Source: an uncultured Clostridia bacterium
GTDB taxonomy: Bacteria > Bacillota > Clostridia > Christensenellales > CAG-314
Length of the DNA: 54,728 nt
Assembly: GCA_944336125.1 (NCBI GenBank)
Contig: CALVLA010000009.1
Location: 1-54,728 of the forward strand
Direction: 5' to 3'
The notes beneath the pieces are model-generated. The model did no database searches. It was given only the letters and a program-made list of their open reading frames with translations, and was not told the origin of the DNA. Both the position numbers and the translations under genes were made by a program. Position 1 is the first letter of the stretch; each line of letters begins with the position of its first letter. Shown in pieces: positions 42,793 through 51,665 of the stretch.

Positions 42793-43368
42793 ATGAAAGG
42801 TAAAGAAACCATTATCAACAGTATTTTGTCCGAAGCACAGGCAAAAGCAGACGCAATTGTCGCGGAAGCACAGGCAAAAGCAGACGAAATTTTGAAAAAC
42901 GCCAACGAGCAAGCCGACGCGGACATGAAGGCAGCCATGGAGCAAGCCGAAAAGGAAGCCAAGGACATTTCAGACAGACGCGTTTCGGTAGCCGAGCTGG
43001 AAGGGAAAAAATATCTGTTGAGTTTAAAACAAAATCTTTTGAGCGACTGTTTTGAAGATGCTTTGAAAAAGCTGTGCTCTATGCCTGACAAGCAGTATCT
43101 TCAAATCATTTCGTCGCTGCTTTCTTGCGCGGAAGACGGGGAAAGCGTAGTTATTTCGCGTAACGACGAAAAACGCATTACCTCGGATTTCGTAAAATCA
43201 AACGTCAAAGGCAAAAAAGTTTCTCTTTCAAAGGAAAGGGGGGACTTTTCGGGAGGCATAGTGCTTTCTAAAGACGGTTATGACAAAAACATGACCTTCG
43301 AAGTTCTCCTCAATCAGGTCAGGGAAGAATGCGAAGCGGAAGTCGCCGCTTTGCTTTTTAAGGAGTAA
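42793..43368 (+). CDS. ntpE: V-type ATPase subunit E
   Basis: 191 residues. The N-terminal ~80 residues are a long Ala/Glu/Lys-rich helix with AQAKADAIVAEAQAKADEIL repeats (two near-identical 10-mers), pairing with the stalk subunit; the C-terminal ~110 residues are the globular E domain. Starts 43 bases after ntpK. Confidence 0.9.
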   Translation: MKGKETIINSILSEAQAKADAIVAEAQAKADEILKNANEQADADMKAAMEQAEKEAKDISDRRVSVAELEGKKYLLSLKQNLLSDCFEDALKKLCSMPDKQYLQIISSLLSCAEDGESVVISRNDEKRITSDFVKSNVKGKKVSLSKERGDFSGGIVLSKDGYDKNMTFEVLLNQVREECEAEVAALLFKE

Positions 43369-43370
43369 CA

Positions 43371-44360
43371 ATGCAGGAAAGTTATCTTTACGCCAACAGC
43401 AGCGCGGTGGCTTTGTCGTCAAAGCTTTTGACGCACGAAAAAATTCTGCGGCTGGCGGAATGCGACTCGGTTGAAGAAGGATTCAAACTTTTGCTGGAAG
43501 CAGGATTTGCCGACGGCAAGGCTTTGACTGTCAAAAATTTCGAGGAAGCGCTTAAAAACAGACTTGACGAAGCGTTTGACCTTGTTTTGAAAAATTCTCC
43601 CGAACCTAATTCGACAAACTGCTTTTTGCTGATTAACGACTACCGCAACGCAAAAACGGTGATGAAGTGCAAATATTCGCGAAAAGAAGTGCCTCTTTTG
43701 TCAAATGGAATTTTTGATGCGGAAAAACTTAAGGAAAAACTTCTGAACGACGATTACTCGGATTTTCCGGAAGAAATGTCACAAGCCCTTGCCGAAATTG
43801 ACGAACAGTTTTATCTTGGCAACAGAAAACCTGCCGTTATCGACGTTGCGCTTGACAAGGCTTATTACAAAAACGTATTCAGGCTGCTTAAAAAATCAAA
43901 AAGCGAGACAATAAAAAATTATTTCACGGCGGAAGTCGACATGAAAAATATTCTCGATTTCTTCAGGGTGAAAAAAGCGGGGCTTGGTCAGGATTATTTT
44001 TTCAATATTTTTGTCGAGGGCGCAAGCCTTGACAAGGATTTCTTTACGTCACTGTTTGCCGCAGACGACGAAAACTTTTTGATTAAGTTTTCGGGTACGG
44101 CTTACGTCGATTTTGTCAAACTTCTTTCGGAAGAAATCAAAGAGGGAAAAGCTTTTTCAAAATCAGAGGTTTATTGTCTCGATTACAAAAAAAAGCTGCT
44201 GTCAAATTCAAAAAACAACCTCGAAGGTATCGAGCCGCTGGTTAACTATTTTCTCGCGGCTAACACCGAAACCGAAAACGTAAGGCTTATTTTCGTGTGC
44301 CTCAAAAACGGCGTGGACAAACAACAAATTTTGAAAAGGTTGCGTGAATCTTATGAATAA
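43371..44360 (+). CDS. ntpC: V-type ATPase subunit C
   Basis: 329-residue helical protein of the C/d type forming the cap that links the central shaft to the membrane ring; recognisable from the repeated ANSSAVALSSKLL/LLEAGFADGK-type helical motifs and its place between E and F. Two bases after ntpE. Confidence 0.88.
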   Translation: MQESYLYANSSAVALSSKLLTHEKILRLAECDSVEEGFKLLLEAGFADGKALTVKNFEEALKNRLDEAFDLVLKNSPEPNSTNCFLLINDYRNAKTVMKCKYSRKEVPLLSNGIFDAEKLKEKLLNDDYSDFPEEMSQALAEIDEQFYLGNRKPAVIDVALDKAYYKNVFRLLKKSKSETIKNYFTAEVDMKNILDFFRVKKAGLGQDYFFNIFVEGASLDKDFFTSLFAADDENFLIKFSGTAYVDFVKLLSEEIKEGKAFSKSEVYCLDYKKKLLSNSKNNLEGIEPLVNYFLAANTETENVRLIFVCLKNGVDKQQILKRLRESYE

Positions 44361-44682
44361 CAGAGTCGGAGTTATCGGGGACAGCGACAGCGTTCTGGCT
44401 TTTAAGGCAATAGGACTTGAAGTGTTTGACGCCCAAAACGCCGACGATGCCCGCGAACTTATCAAGGAACTTTCAAAACAGGATTTCGCCGTGCTTTTCA
44501 TTACCGAAGAATTCGCAAAAGCAAACGACGAGCTCCTCCAAAAAGCAAAAACTAAACCGTTTCCGGCATTTGTGCCTATACCTACCAGCAAGGGCAGCAC
44601 CGGCTTCGGTTTGCAGTGTGTTAAAAACGACGTTGAAAAAGCTATCGGCGTTGATATTCTGTTTAATAGAGAGGAAAAATAA
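44353..44682 (+). CDS. ntpG: V-type ATPase subunit F
   Basis: 109 residues, N-terminal Rossmann-like fold (VGVIGDSDSVLAFKAIG, LFITEEFA) and a C-terminal helix, the standard subunit F. It overlaps subunit C by eight bases. ATG 44353 is preferred over the GTG at 44344, and sits after a weak Gly-coding AAGG. Confidence 0.9.
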   Translation: MNNRVGVIGDSDSVLAFKAIGLEVFDAQNADDARELIKELSKQDFAVLFITEEFAKANDELLQKAKTKPFPAFVPIPTSKGSTGFGLQCVKNDVEKAIGVDILFNREEK

Positions 44683-46449
44683 ATGCAAGGTAGGATTGTA
44701 AAAGTTTCCGGCCCGCTTATCGTGGCTGAAAATATGAGCGACGTGGAAATGTACGACGTCGTCAAAGTTTCAAGTCAAAAACTTATCGGCGAAGTTATTG
44801 AACTTCGCGGCGACAAAGCGTCGATTCAGGTTTACGAGGAAACAAGCGGCTTGGGTCCCGGCGAGGAAGTCGTCTCGACCGGTGCGCCTCTTTCCGTGGA
44901 ACTCGGACCGGGACTTATAGAAGGTATTTTCGACGGTATTCAGCGTCCGCTTAAAAAACTTTACGACATGACGGGCGAACGTATAGGCAGGGGCGTGGAA
45001 GTTACCGCGCTTGACCACGACAAAAAGTGGACTTTCGTGCCTAAACTCAAAAAAGGCGACGTTGTTTCTGCGGGTGACGTTTTGGGTATCGTTCAGGAAA
45101 CTCCGCTTGTCGAACACCGTATCATGGTGCCTTACGGCATAAGCGGCGAAATTGTCGAAATTTGCGGCGAGTGCGAAAAAACCGTTGTTGACGTCATCGC
45201 TAAAATAAAAACTGACAAAGGCGTCAAAGACGTCACCATGATGCAAAAATGGCCTGTCAGAAAGGGCAGACCTTACAAACAGAAACTTACTCCGTCCGAA
45301 CCTATGGTTACCGGGCAGAGAGTCATAGATACGCTGTTTCCAATAGCTAAGGGTGGCGTGGCAGCTGTCCCCGGTCCTTTCGGAAGCGGAAAAACAGTCG
45401 TACAGCACCAGTTGGCAAAGTGGGCAGACGCACAGATTATCGTTTACATCGGCTGCGGCGAGCGCGGTAACGAAATGACAGACGTACTCAACGAATTTCC
45501 TGAACTGGTTGACCCGAAATCGGGACAGCCCCTCATGAAGCGTACCGTTCTTATCGCAAACACTTCGGATATGCCGGTTGCGGCGAGGGAAGCTTCTATC
45601 TACACAGGCATTACTATCGCCGAGTATTTCAGGGACATGGGTTACACCGTGGCAATCATGGCGGACAGCACTTCGCGTTGGGCTGAAGCTCTTCGTGAAA
45701 TGTCGGGGCGTCTTGAGGAAATGCCCGGTGAGGAAGGTTATCCTGCTTATCTTTCCAGCCGTCTTGCGGAATTTTACGAAAGGGCGGGTATTGTCAAAAC
45801 TCTCTCCTCCGACGGTCAGCGTATTGGCGCAATTTCGGCTATCGGCGCGGTATCGCCTCCGGGCGGCGACTTGTCGGAGCCTGTCGCTCAGGCAACTCTT
45901 CGTATCGTAAAGGTTTTCTGGGGACTTTCGGCAAGCCTCGCTTACAGACGTCATTTCCCTGCCATTGACTGGATTCAAAGTTACTCGCTTTACGCAGACA
46001 GACTTTCGGCTTGGTACAACGAGCACGTGGCAAACGATTTTTCAAAACTGCAGGCAGACGCTATGCGTATTTTGCAGGAAGAGTCGGAGCTTGACGAAAT
46101 CGTACGTCTCGTAGGTATGGACGCGCTGTCATACAAAGACAGACTTACCATGGAAGCGGCAAAGTCAATAAGGGAAGACTATCTGCATCAGGACGCTTTC
46201 CACGAAGTAGATACCGCTACTTCTCTTGAAAAACAATACAAAATGTTAAAACTTATTCTCGATTGCTACAATTTGGGAATTTCGGCATTAAACAGCGACG
46301 TCGAGCTTGACGATATTTTGAACATGCCTGTAAGAGAAAAAATAGGCCGTTCGAAATATATTCCTGAAACGGAAATGAACAAGTTTGACGAAATTGCTAG
46401 GGAACTTAAAAAGAGTATTTCCGACTTGGCGGATAAAGGAGGTCGTTGA
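44683..46449 (+). CDS. ntpA: V-type ATPase catalytic subunit A
   Basis: 588 residues. Walker [11 protein letters not shown] near 230; the [12 protein letters not shown] and [16 protein letters not shown] segments, and the bulge domain (about 110-200) distinguish A from the F-type beta subunit. It hydrolyses or makes ATP. Directly after ntpG. Confidence 0.97.
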   Translation: MQGRIVKVSGPLIVAENMSDVEMYDVVKVSSQKLIGEVIELRGDKASIQVYEETSGLGPGEEVVSTGAPLSVELGPGLIEGIFDGIQRPLKKLYDMTGERIGRGVEVTALDHDKKWTFVPKLKKGDVVSAGDVLGIVQETPLVEHRIMVPYGISGEIVEICGECEKTVVDVIAKIKTDKGVKDVTMMQKWPVRKGRPYKQKLTPSEPMVTGQRVIDTLFPIAKGGVAAVPGPFGSGKTVVQHQLAKWADAQIIVYIGCGERGNEMTDVLNEFPELVDPKSGQPLMKRTVLIANTSDMPVAAREASIYTGITIAEYFRDMGYTVAIMADSTSRWAEALREMSGRLEEMPGEEGYPAYLSSRLAEFYERAGIVKTLSSDGQRIGAISAIGAVSPPGGDLSEPVAQATLRIVKVFWGLSASLAYRRHFPAIDWIQSYSLYADRLSAWYNEHVANDFSKLQADAMRILQEESELDEIVRLVGMDALSYKDRLTMEAAKSIREDYLHQDAFHEVDTATSLEKQYKMLKLILDCYNLGISALNSDVELDDILNMPVREKIGRSKYIPETEMNKFDEIARELKKSISDLADKGGR

Positions 46450-47819
46450 TGTTAAAGGAATACAAATCCATTAAAGAAGTCGTTGGACCTCTTATGCTTG
46501 TTGAAAACGTCAGCGGCGTAACTTACAACGAACTGGTGGAAATCGAGCAGGCAAACGGTGAACGTCGCCGCGGAAAAGTACTTGAAGTAAACGGCGACAG
46601 AGCGTTGGTTCAGCTTTTCGAAGGTTCGCAGGGACTTAAAATTTCCACAGCAAAGGCAAAATTTTTGGGCAAAAGCCTTGAACTTAACGTCAGCACCGAT
46701 ATGCTGGGACGCGTATTTTCAGGCATGGGCGAAGTCATCGACGACGGTCCTGCAATTATTCCTGAAAAGCGCATGGATATAAACGGTCAGCCAATGAACC
46801 CGTATTCGAGAGACTATCCGAACGAGTTTATTCAAACGGGTATTTCGGCTATCGACGGTCTGAACACGTTGGTCAGAGGACAAAAACTTCCTGTGTTTTC
46901 GGCGAGCGGTTTGCCTCACGCACAACTTGCCGCACAAATCGCAAGGCAGGCAAAAGTTCTCGGCGGCGACAGCAAGTTTGCGGTCGTGTTTGCCGCAATG
47001 GGTATCACCTTTGAGGAAGCAGACTTTTTCATAAGCGACTTCAAAAAAACCGGTGCAATCGAAAGAACGGTTTTGTTCATGAACCTTGCAAACGACCCTG
47101 CAATTGAAAGGATTTCAACGCCTCGTATGGCACTTACTGCGGCGGAATACCTCGCTTTCGAAAAAGACATGCAGGTGCTTGTCATTATGACAGACTTCAC
47201 AAACTACGCCGAGGCACTTCGTGAGACTTCCGCGGCAAGGAAGGAAGTCCCGGGCAGGCGCGGTTATCCCGGTTACCTTTACACCGACCTTGCTACAATT
47301 TACGAAAGGGCGGGCAGAATTAAAGGCAAAAAAGGTTCTATCACTCAAATTCCTATCCTTACGATGCCTGAGGATGACAAAACTCACCCGATACCTGACC
47401 TTACCGGTTACATCACAGAGGGACAAATCATTTTGTCGCGTGAACTTTACAAAAAAGGCTTCAATCCTCCTATCGACGTTTTGCCAAGCCTTTCGCGTCT
47501 TAAAGACAAAGGTATCGGAAAGGGCAAAACAAGGGAAGACCACGCAAACACCATGAACCAGCTTTTCGCTTGCTATGCAAGGGGAAAGGAGGCAAAGGAA
47601 CTTGCTTCAATTTTGGGTGAATCGGCTCTTACCGAAATTGACAGACTTTACGCGGAATTTGCTGCAGAGTTTGAAAAACAATATATCGCGCAAGGGTTTG
47701 AAACAAACCGTACCATTGAGGAAACACTCGACCTCGGCTGGAAGCTTTTGAAAATACTTCCTAGAAGCGAGCTTAAACGTATTAAGGACGAATATCTCGA
47801 CAAATATTACGGCGATTAA
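46449..47819 (+). CDS. ntpB: V-type ATPase regulatory subunit B
   Basis: 456 residues. Like F-type alpha in role; [19 protein letters not shown] replaces the Walker A, so it is non-catalytic. ATG 46449 overlaps the stop of ntpA (TGATG), with AGGAGG upstream. The ORF opens three bases earlier with TTG. Confidence 0.97.
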   Translation: MLKEYKSIKEVVGPLMLVENVSGVTYNELVEIEQANGERRRGKVLEVNGDRALVQLFEGSQGLKISTAKAKFLGKSLELNVSTDMLGRVFSGMGEVIDDGPAIIPEKRMDINGQPMNPYSRDYPNEFIQTGISAIDGLNTLVRGQKLPVFSASGLPHAQLAAQIARQAKVLGGDSKFAVVFAAMGITFEEADFFISDFKKTGAIERTVLFMNLANDPAIERISTPRMALTAAEYLAFEKDMQVLVIMTDFTNYAEALRETSAARKEVPGRRGYPGYLYTDLATIYERAGRIKGKKGSITQIPILTMPEDDKTHPIPDLTGYITEGQIILSRELYKKGFNPPIDVLPSLSRLKDKGIGKGKTREDHANTMNQLFACYARGKEAKELASILGESALTEIDRLYAEFAAEFEKQYIAQGFETNRTIEETLDLGWKLLKILPRSELKRIKDEYLDKYYGD

Positions 47820-47827
47820 GGTGAAAA

Positions 47828-48460
47828 ATGGCAATTATGAACGTTAACCCTACTCGTATGGAATTGAAGCGGCTTAAAAACCGACTCAAAACCGCCGAAA
47901 GGGGACACAAACTGCTTAAAGACAAAACCGACGAAATGGTCAGGCAGTTTATAATTTATGCCAGACAAAACAAAGAACTTCGCGAAGAGGTAGAATATGA
48001 ACTCGGCGAAGCTATGAAAAACTTTGTGCTGGCAAGGGCGCTTATGACTCCCGAAGCGGTGGAAGAGGCAATACTCATGCCGTCGCGCTCGGTAAGTCTT
48101 TCATGTGCCAAAAAAAGCGTCATGAGCGTAGTCGTTCCGTCAATCGAAATTAACGAAAGCGATCAAAGTGACCTTTACCCATACAGCTTTATTTCGGTTA
48201 CCGACCAGATGGACAGCTCAATCGAAACGCTGAACAAACTGCTTGTAAAACTTATTAAACTTGCCGAGATAGAAAAAACTACAAACATGCTTGCCGAGGA
48301 AATTGAAAAAAACAAACGCCGTGTCAACGCATTGGAACACGTAATGATTCCTCAAATGCAGGAAACGATAAAATACATCGTCCTTAAACTTGACGAAAAC
48401 GAAAGAGGCTCACTTGTCAGACTCATGAAAGTCAAGGATATGATTGAACAAAGACAGTAA
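47828..48460 (+). CDS. ntpD: V-type ATPase subunit D
   Basis: 210-residue long-helix protein forming the central shaft. N-terminal NPTRMELKRLKNRLKTAERG and the C-terminal ERGSLVRLMKVKDM helix are the family marks. Last gene of the operon, followed by a terminator. Confidence 0.94.
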   Translation: MAIMNVNPTRMELKRLKNRLKTAERGHKLLKDKTDEMVRQFIIYARQNKELREEVEYELGEAMKNFVLARALMTPEAVEEAILMPSRSVSLSCAKKSVMSVVVPSIEINESDQSDLYPYSFISVTDQMDSSIETLNKLLVKLIKLAEIEKTTNMLAEEIEKNKRRVNALEHVMIPQMQETIKYIVLKLDENERGSLVRLMKVKDMIEQRQ

Positions 48461-48486
48461 AAAAGACGGGATTTCCCGTCTTTTTC
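48461..48486 (+). terminator. terminator of the sua5-V-ATPase operon
   Basis: AAAAGACGGGA pairs with TCCCGTCTTTT around TT, followed by Ts. No other strong terminator was seen inside the 11-kb operon. Confidence 0.92.
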
Positions 48487-48806
48487 AAATATATAAAACA
48501 CTTGAAATATAATTCTGTTTTATCTTTTGAGATACTTATGATTTTTATTTATATTAGTGATATAGATGCCTAATTAAATTCATTAAGATTATTAAATTGT
48601 GTATCAGTTAATGTATCAGTAACCCAATGATAATAATGTCTGCGGTTAAATGCGAATATTTTTTCACCATTTAAACATTGTAATTTACTCTAATTTTTTA
48701 AAGCACTGTGTTGTTTAATACAGTGCTTTTTTAATGATTATTTATTCTAAAGAAAAAGCGTTTTAACTTTCTCTTTTTTTTAAATTTGCAGATTTGAATA
48801 TTAGAG
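48487..48806. other. AT-rich gap with no gene
   Basis: Strongly AT-rich. The direct repeat GTATCAGT (about 48601 and 48613) and one hairpin are the only structured parts; no coding potential is seen. Confidence 0.6.
48702..48735. terminator. hairpin terminator in the gap
   Basis: AAAGCACTGT pairs with ACAGTGCTTT around an 11-nt loop, with T-runs on both sides; it may stop minus-strand transcripts. Confidence 0.7.
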
Positions 48807-48992
48807 TTAATCAATTTTCATCAGTGTTACAGATGTGGTTAAGAGACCAAATAATCCTTTTGATATAGGTGATTGGTAGTGTAAAACATAGCCTTTATAC
48901 GACATACTTTTAATATACGATTGAACTAAAAACGTCAACACTGCTTCGCTGCCTGCTGTAAAGAATTTAGTAACCATATTATTTGTATTCAT
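48807..48992 (-). CDS. small protein, unknown
   Basis: 61 residues, start MNTNNMVTKFF, with a hydrophobic stretch (about 14-32). A GGGAG site lies ~12 bases before the ATG. No recognisable family. It follows two other minus-strand genes and may be the last of a small unit. Confidence 0.5.
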   Translation of the reverse strand: MNTNNMVTKFFTAGSEAVLTFLVQSYIKSMSYKGYVLHYQSPISKGLFGLLTTSVTLMKID

Positions 48993-49144
48993 TGCATTAT
49001 TTATCTCCCAATGTAAGCCTTAGCAATTTTCATTTTGTTTCGACTTGCCTCTATTATGTTCAATATACTTTTAGATATAGAATGAACTATATTAAAAACC
49101 GAAATAAGCACGAAAAATATTTTATTAATATTATTTTATCTTGC

Positions 49145-49327
49145 TTAAACAATGCGACAAGCTATTATATGTACATCTTTATCTGAATACATCATTTTAA
49201 GTCGTTGTTTTGCCTCTTTTTCGGAACTTGCAGGGATAACAACAGTTTGTATGCTATTATCTAACCTCAATAACGAGGCAAGAAAACTTTTTTCTTTTAA
49301 TCTAAAACGGAATTCATAATTTCTCAT
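49145..49327 (-). CDS. small basic protein, unknown
   Basis: 60 residues starting MRNYEFRFRLKEKS, basic, with an alternating pattern suggesting one beta-alpha unit. A consensus AGGAG lies before the ATG, so it is real. Directly downstream of the nuclease gene on the same strand. Function unknown. Confidence 0.6.
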   Translation of the reverse strand: MRNYEFRFRLKEKSFLASLLRLDNSIQTVVIPASSEKEAKQRLKMMYSDKDVHIIACRIV

Positions 49328-49385
49328 ATCGTGTTCTCCTTTAAATACAATTTAGAAATATTTTATAATTTGGCCAAAATGCAAA

Positions 49386-50573
49386 TTATTTCTTCAAAAG
49401 TTCAAAAATGCATTTTGATTGCTCTGCTACCCAGCCGTCCGGTGCGAATGCTTTTTTAAGAATTTTTTCTAATTCGGCTTGCAACTCTTCTCGATTGTTT
49501 TTTAAAAGCATGTCATCAAATTTTTTTACACCATTGATGTTTTTACTTTTGTCTCCAAAAAAGTAAAATATTTTCGTTAGATTTTTGAATCGAGCAGTCT
49601 CTTTCATATCGAAGATTCTTCGCTCTTTTTCTGTGCCATTTTCTATATACACCCACATAATCATTTCATTGACATTGATTTGAAAATAAATATGGTCGCA
49701 GATTGTGTATAAGTTTTTAGTTGTAAAAATAATATTTGAATTTTGTCTTTTACTTTTTTCTTTGTCAAAACGAATAAAATCCAAATTGCTCAGGAAATCG
49801 CGGATTTGTTCGGCAGTAGTGTTTGTTCTGTTTGGTCTATTTTCGAAAATGAAGTCAAATATATCTTTATTTGCGTTATAAATTTTCAACGCAATGTCTC
49901 TTAATTCTTTGTCTGCCTCCATTTCAAATTGTCTCCTTATTAATTTTTTGTAATCAGTGACGAGGGTTTTTAAGGCATTGTCCACATTTGCAAGATTTAT
50001 TTTACATAAAATTTCATAGATAAAATTATAATCTATCGCAATCCAATCTTTGTCACTGGCAGGTCTTTTGTCTGGCGAAAGAAAAAGAAATATTGGTGTA
50101 TAATTTTTGTACTCAGTTAATGCAGTTTTCTTGTACTTTTCAAGTTGACTTTTTTCACTTTTTCCAAAATAAAATTGTTCTCCTGCATAAATTTTATTTT
50201 CAATTACAATAACAAAGTTTTTATCTGTGAGTTCTATTTCGCAAACAATATCAATGTTTTTGTATTCACGTCGTACAGTTATTTTTTTAAATACAGCAAA
50301 AAATAAATCAAAAAAGTCAAGTGTTTCGTTAAAATAGCTTTGTGATAATGAAACTAGTAATTGACGAATGAATTGTTCACCCAGGTTGCCGCTGCGTTCC
50401 GGGTTCATTAAAAAAGCTAAAAAGTCGCTATGTCTGAGTTCTTGTGAATTGATATTTAAAATGTCGAAAACATTATATTTATTACCTTCATATCCGTTGT
50501 CATAAAGCGGTTTTTTAATGTTTTCATGAAAATCTAATATAAAGTTTTGCAGTACTTGTTTATCAATTTTCAT
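49386..50573 (-). CDS. PD-(D/E)XK nuclease-family protein
   Basis: 395 residues. N-terminal LRHSDFLAFLMNP (about 47-59) and the nuclease core: D108 in NIDIVCEI, then E125-N-K127 in VIVIENKIY, and Q143 with Tyr147 (SQLEKY), the D...ExK...QxxxY pattern of PD-(D/E)XK family 4. The C-terminal part (about 230-380) is unique. AGGAAACTT lies before the ATG. Divergent from an XRE regulator, in an AT-rich block. A defence or DNA-repair nuclease is plausible; no modification partner or helicase is present. Confidence 0.85.
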   Translation of the reverse strand: MKIDKQVLQNFILDFHENIKKPLYDNGYEGNKYNVFDILNINSQELRHSDFLAFLMNPERSGNLGEQFIRQLLVSLSQSYFNETLDFFDLFFAVFKKITVRREYKNIDIVCEIELTDKNFVIVIENKIYAGEQFYFGKSEKSQLEKYKKTALTEYKNYTPIFLFLSPDKRPASDKDWIAIDYNFIYEILCKINLANVDNALKTLVTDYKKLIRRQFEMEADKELRDIALKIYNANKDIFDFIFENRPNRTNTTAEQIRDFLSNLDFIRFDKEKSKRQNSNIIFTTKNLYTICDHIYFQINVNEMIMWVYIENGTEKERRIFDMKETARFKNLTKIFYFFGDKSKNINGVKKFDDMLLKNNREELQAELEKILKKAFAPDGWVAEQSKCIFELLKK

Positions 50574-50682
50574 TTTTAAGTTTCCTTATAACAATTACTA
50601 ATAAAAATAAAACTGTTTTTAATTCCGATTTTTTATTTTTGTTTGTTATTAGCACGGATATTCAACAATAAAAATATATCAG

Positions 50683-50722
50683 AAGAAAACTTCTTAGTCA
50701 ATACAAAAATAGAAGTTTTCTA
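50683..50722. promoter_or_regulatory. paired operators of the XRE regulator
   Basis: Two 13-bp palindromes, AAGAA-AAC-TTCTT (50683-50695) and TAGAA-GTT-TTCTA (50710-50722), spaced 27 bp centre to centre, lie upstream of and abutting the -10 (TAGTAT, 50724-50729). Their inner ten bases are inverted repeats of each other (GAAAACTTCT with AGAAGTTTTC). Confidence 0.7.
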
Positions 50723-50736
50723 CTAGTATTTAACAT

Positions 50737-50937
50737 ATGAACATCGGTTGCATGATTAAAGAGTTGAGACAAGAAAAAGGAATTTCGCAAGCCGCACTTG
50801 CAAATGCAATAGGAGTAAGTCAGAAAGCTATTGATTTTTGGGAAAGAGGGGTGAATCAGCCTAAGGCAAGTTATATTGTATTGCTCTCAGACTTTTTTGA
50901 AGTAAGTTGTGATTATCTTTTGGGGAAACAGGGTTAA
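50737..50937 (+). CDS. XRE-family HTH regulator
   Basis: 66-residue Cro/CI-type protein: helix-turn-helix ISQAALANAIGVSQKAIDFWERG at about residues 16-38, shown by its position, and a C-terminal SDFFEVSCDYLLG. The mRNA is predicted leaderless: the -10 ends seven bases before the ATG and there is no ribosome site. It likely represses itself through the paired operators and, being divergent, may control the nuclease. Confidence 0.9.
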   Translation: MNIGCMIKELRQEKGISQAALANAIGVSQKAIDFWERGVNQPKASYIVLLSDFFEVSCDYLLGKQG

Positions 50938-50969
50938 AAAAGAGAGTTGAACAAAGACAACTCTCTTTT
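50938..50969. terminator. terminator of XRE and duplicate tRNA terminator
   Basis: AAAAGAGAGTTG pairs with CAACTCTCTTTT around AACAAAGA. It is a near-copy of the tRNA-Gln terminator and so is part of the duplicated tRNA tail. Confidence 0.85.
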
Positions 50970-50970
50970 C

Positions 50971-50996
50971 GTTTATGGCAGGGGTGACAGGACTCG
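50971..50996 (-). repeat. duplicate of the tRNA-Gln 3' end
   Basis: Identical 26 bp to 51119-51144, covering the CCA end and half of the T-arm of tRNA-Gln. It adjoins REP-like copy 2. Confidence 0.9.
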
Positions 50997-51063
50997 TAAG
51001 GAGCGAAGCGACGGAGTAGCGATTGCTACGCGAGGCGTCAATCGCGTCACAGGGTGAGAGTCC
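50990..51063. repeat. REP-like element, copy 2
   Basis: 74 bp bounded by GGACTC and GAGTCC. Core 50996-51057 matches copy 1 with about six differences. The internal hairpin GCGATTG/CAATCGC is retained with a different apex. Confidence 0.85.
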
Positions 51064-51081
51064 GGCAGGAAATTAAGAAAC

Positions 51082-51118
51082 AAAAAAAGAGAGTTAAGTA
51101 AGGATAACTCTCTTTTTG
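51082..51118 (-). terminator. terminator of tRNA-Gln
   Basis: On the minus strand AAAAAGAGAGTTA pairs with TAACTCTCTTTTT, followed by Ts. Confidence 0.9.
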
Positions 51119-51122
51119 TTTA

Positions 51123-51197
51123 TGGCAGGGGTGACAGGACTCGAACCTGCAAGTGACGGAGTCAGAGTCCGTTGCCTTGCCATTTGGCGACACCCCA
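51123..51197 (-). tRNA. tRNA-Gln (anticodon CTG)
   Basis: Minus strand. Anticodon stem ACGGA/TCCGT with loop CTCTGAC (anticodon CTG); T-arm GGTTCGAGTCC; CCA encoded at 51123-51125; discriminator G as in other tRNA-Gln. Position 1 to 72 is a T-T mismatch, tolerated for tRNA-Gln. Confidence 0.93.
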
Positions 51198-51291
51198 ACG
51201 TTTTGGTGATACGCTAATAGTATAAAAATTGTCGGCGAAAAAGTCAATTGTTTGTAGGGAAAAATAGCTATTTTTATTTTAACTTTATTTA

Positions 51292-51320
51292 TTGAAAAAA
51301 ATGTCGAAATCATATACAAT
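51292..51320 (+). promoter_or_regulatory. promoter of the alkyltransferase gene
   Basis: TTGAAA, 17-bp spacer, TACAAT. About 15 bases separate the predicted start from ATG 51342, with no ribosome site. Confidence 0.65.
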
Positions 51321-51341
51321 TTTACCCGTAATTGTTTTTAT

Positions 51342-51647
51342 ATGAATTTTTTTGAAACGGTTTATCAGATTGTCATGCGCATCCCAAAAGGAAAGGTCGC
51401 TTCCTACGGGCAGATTGCGGCTTTGGCAGGCAATCCTAAAATGTCGAGGCAAGTGGGGTGGGCTCTTCACTCCAATCCTTATTTTGGGGTTGTTCCGTGT
51501 CACAGAGTAGTAATGAAAGACGGAAGCCTTACCAAAAGTTTTGCTTTCGGGGGTGCGGAAGTCCAAAAAGCTTTGCTTCAAAGCGAAGGTGTGCAAGTTA
51601 GCGATGATTTTAAGGTGGACATGTCGGTATACCGTTGGGAAATCTGA
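51342..51647 (+). CDS. O6-alkylguanine-DNA alkyltransferase domain protein
   Basis: 101-residue C-terminal (DNA-binding) MGMT domain without the N-terminal domain. FFETVYQIVMRIPKGKVASYGQ is the DNA-binding part and VVPCHRVV contains the active-site Cys, so it can probably accept the alkyl group, unlike alkyltransferase-like proteins with Trp. Protects against alkylation damage. Confidence 0.88.
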   Translation: MNFFETVYQIVMRIPKGKVASYGQIAALAGNPKMSRQVGWALHSNPYFGVVPCHRVVMKDGSLTKSFAFGGAEVQKALLQSEGVQVSDDFKVDMSVYRWEI

Positions 51648-51665
51648 AGAAAAGGCGGTGAGAAA

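Noticed and set aside
44770..46026. 418-residue minus-strand ORF inside ntpA
   Set aside because: Antisense shadow of a highly conserved gene.
48600..48640. Direct repeat GTATCAGT as possible CRISPR or iteron
   Set aside because: Only two short copies without regular spacing, cas genes or replication gene nearby.
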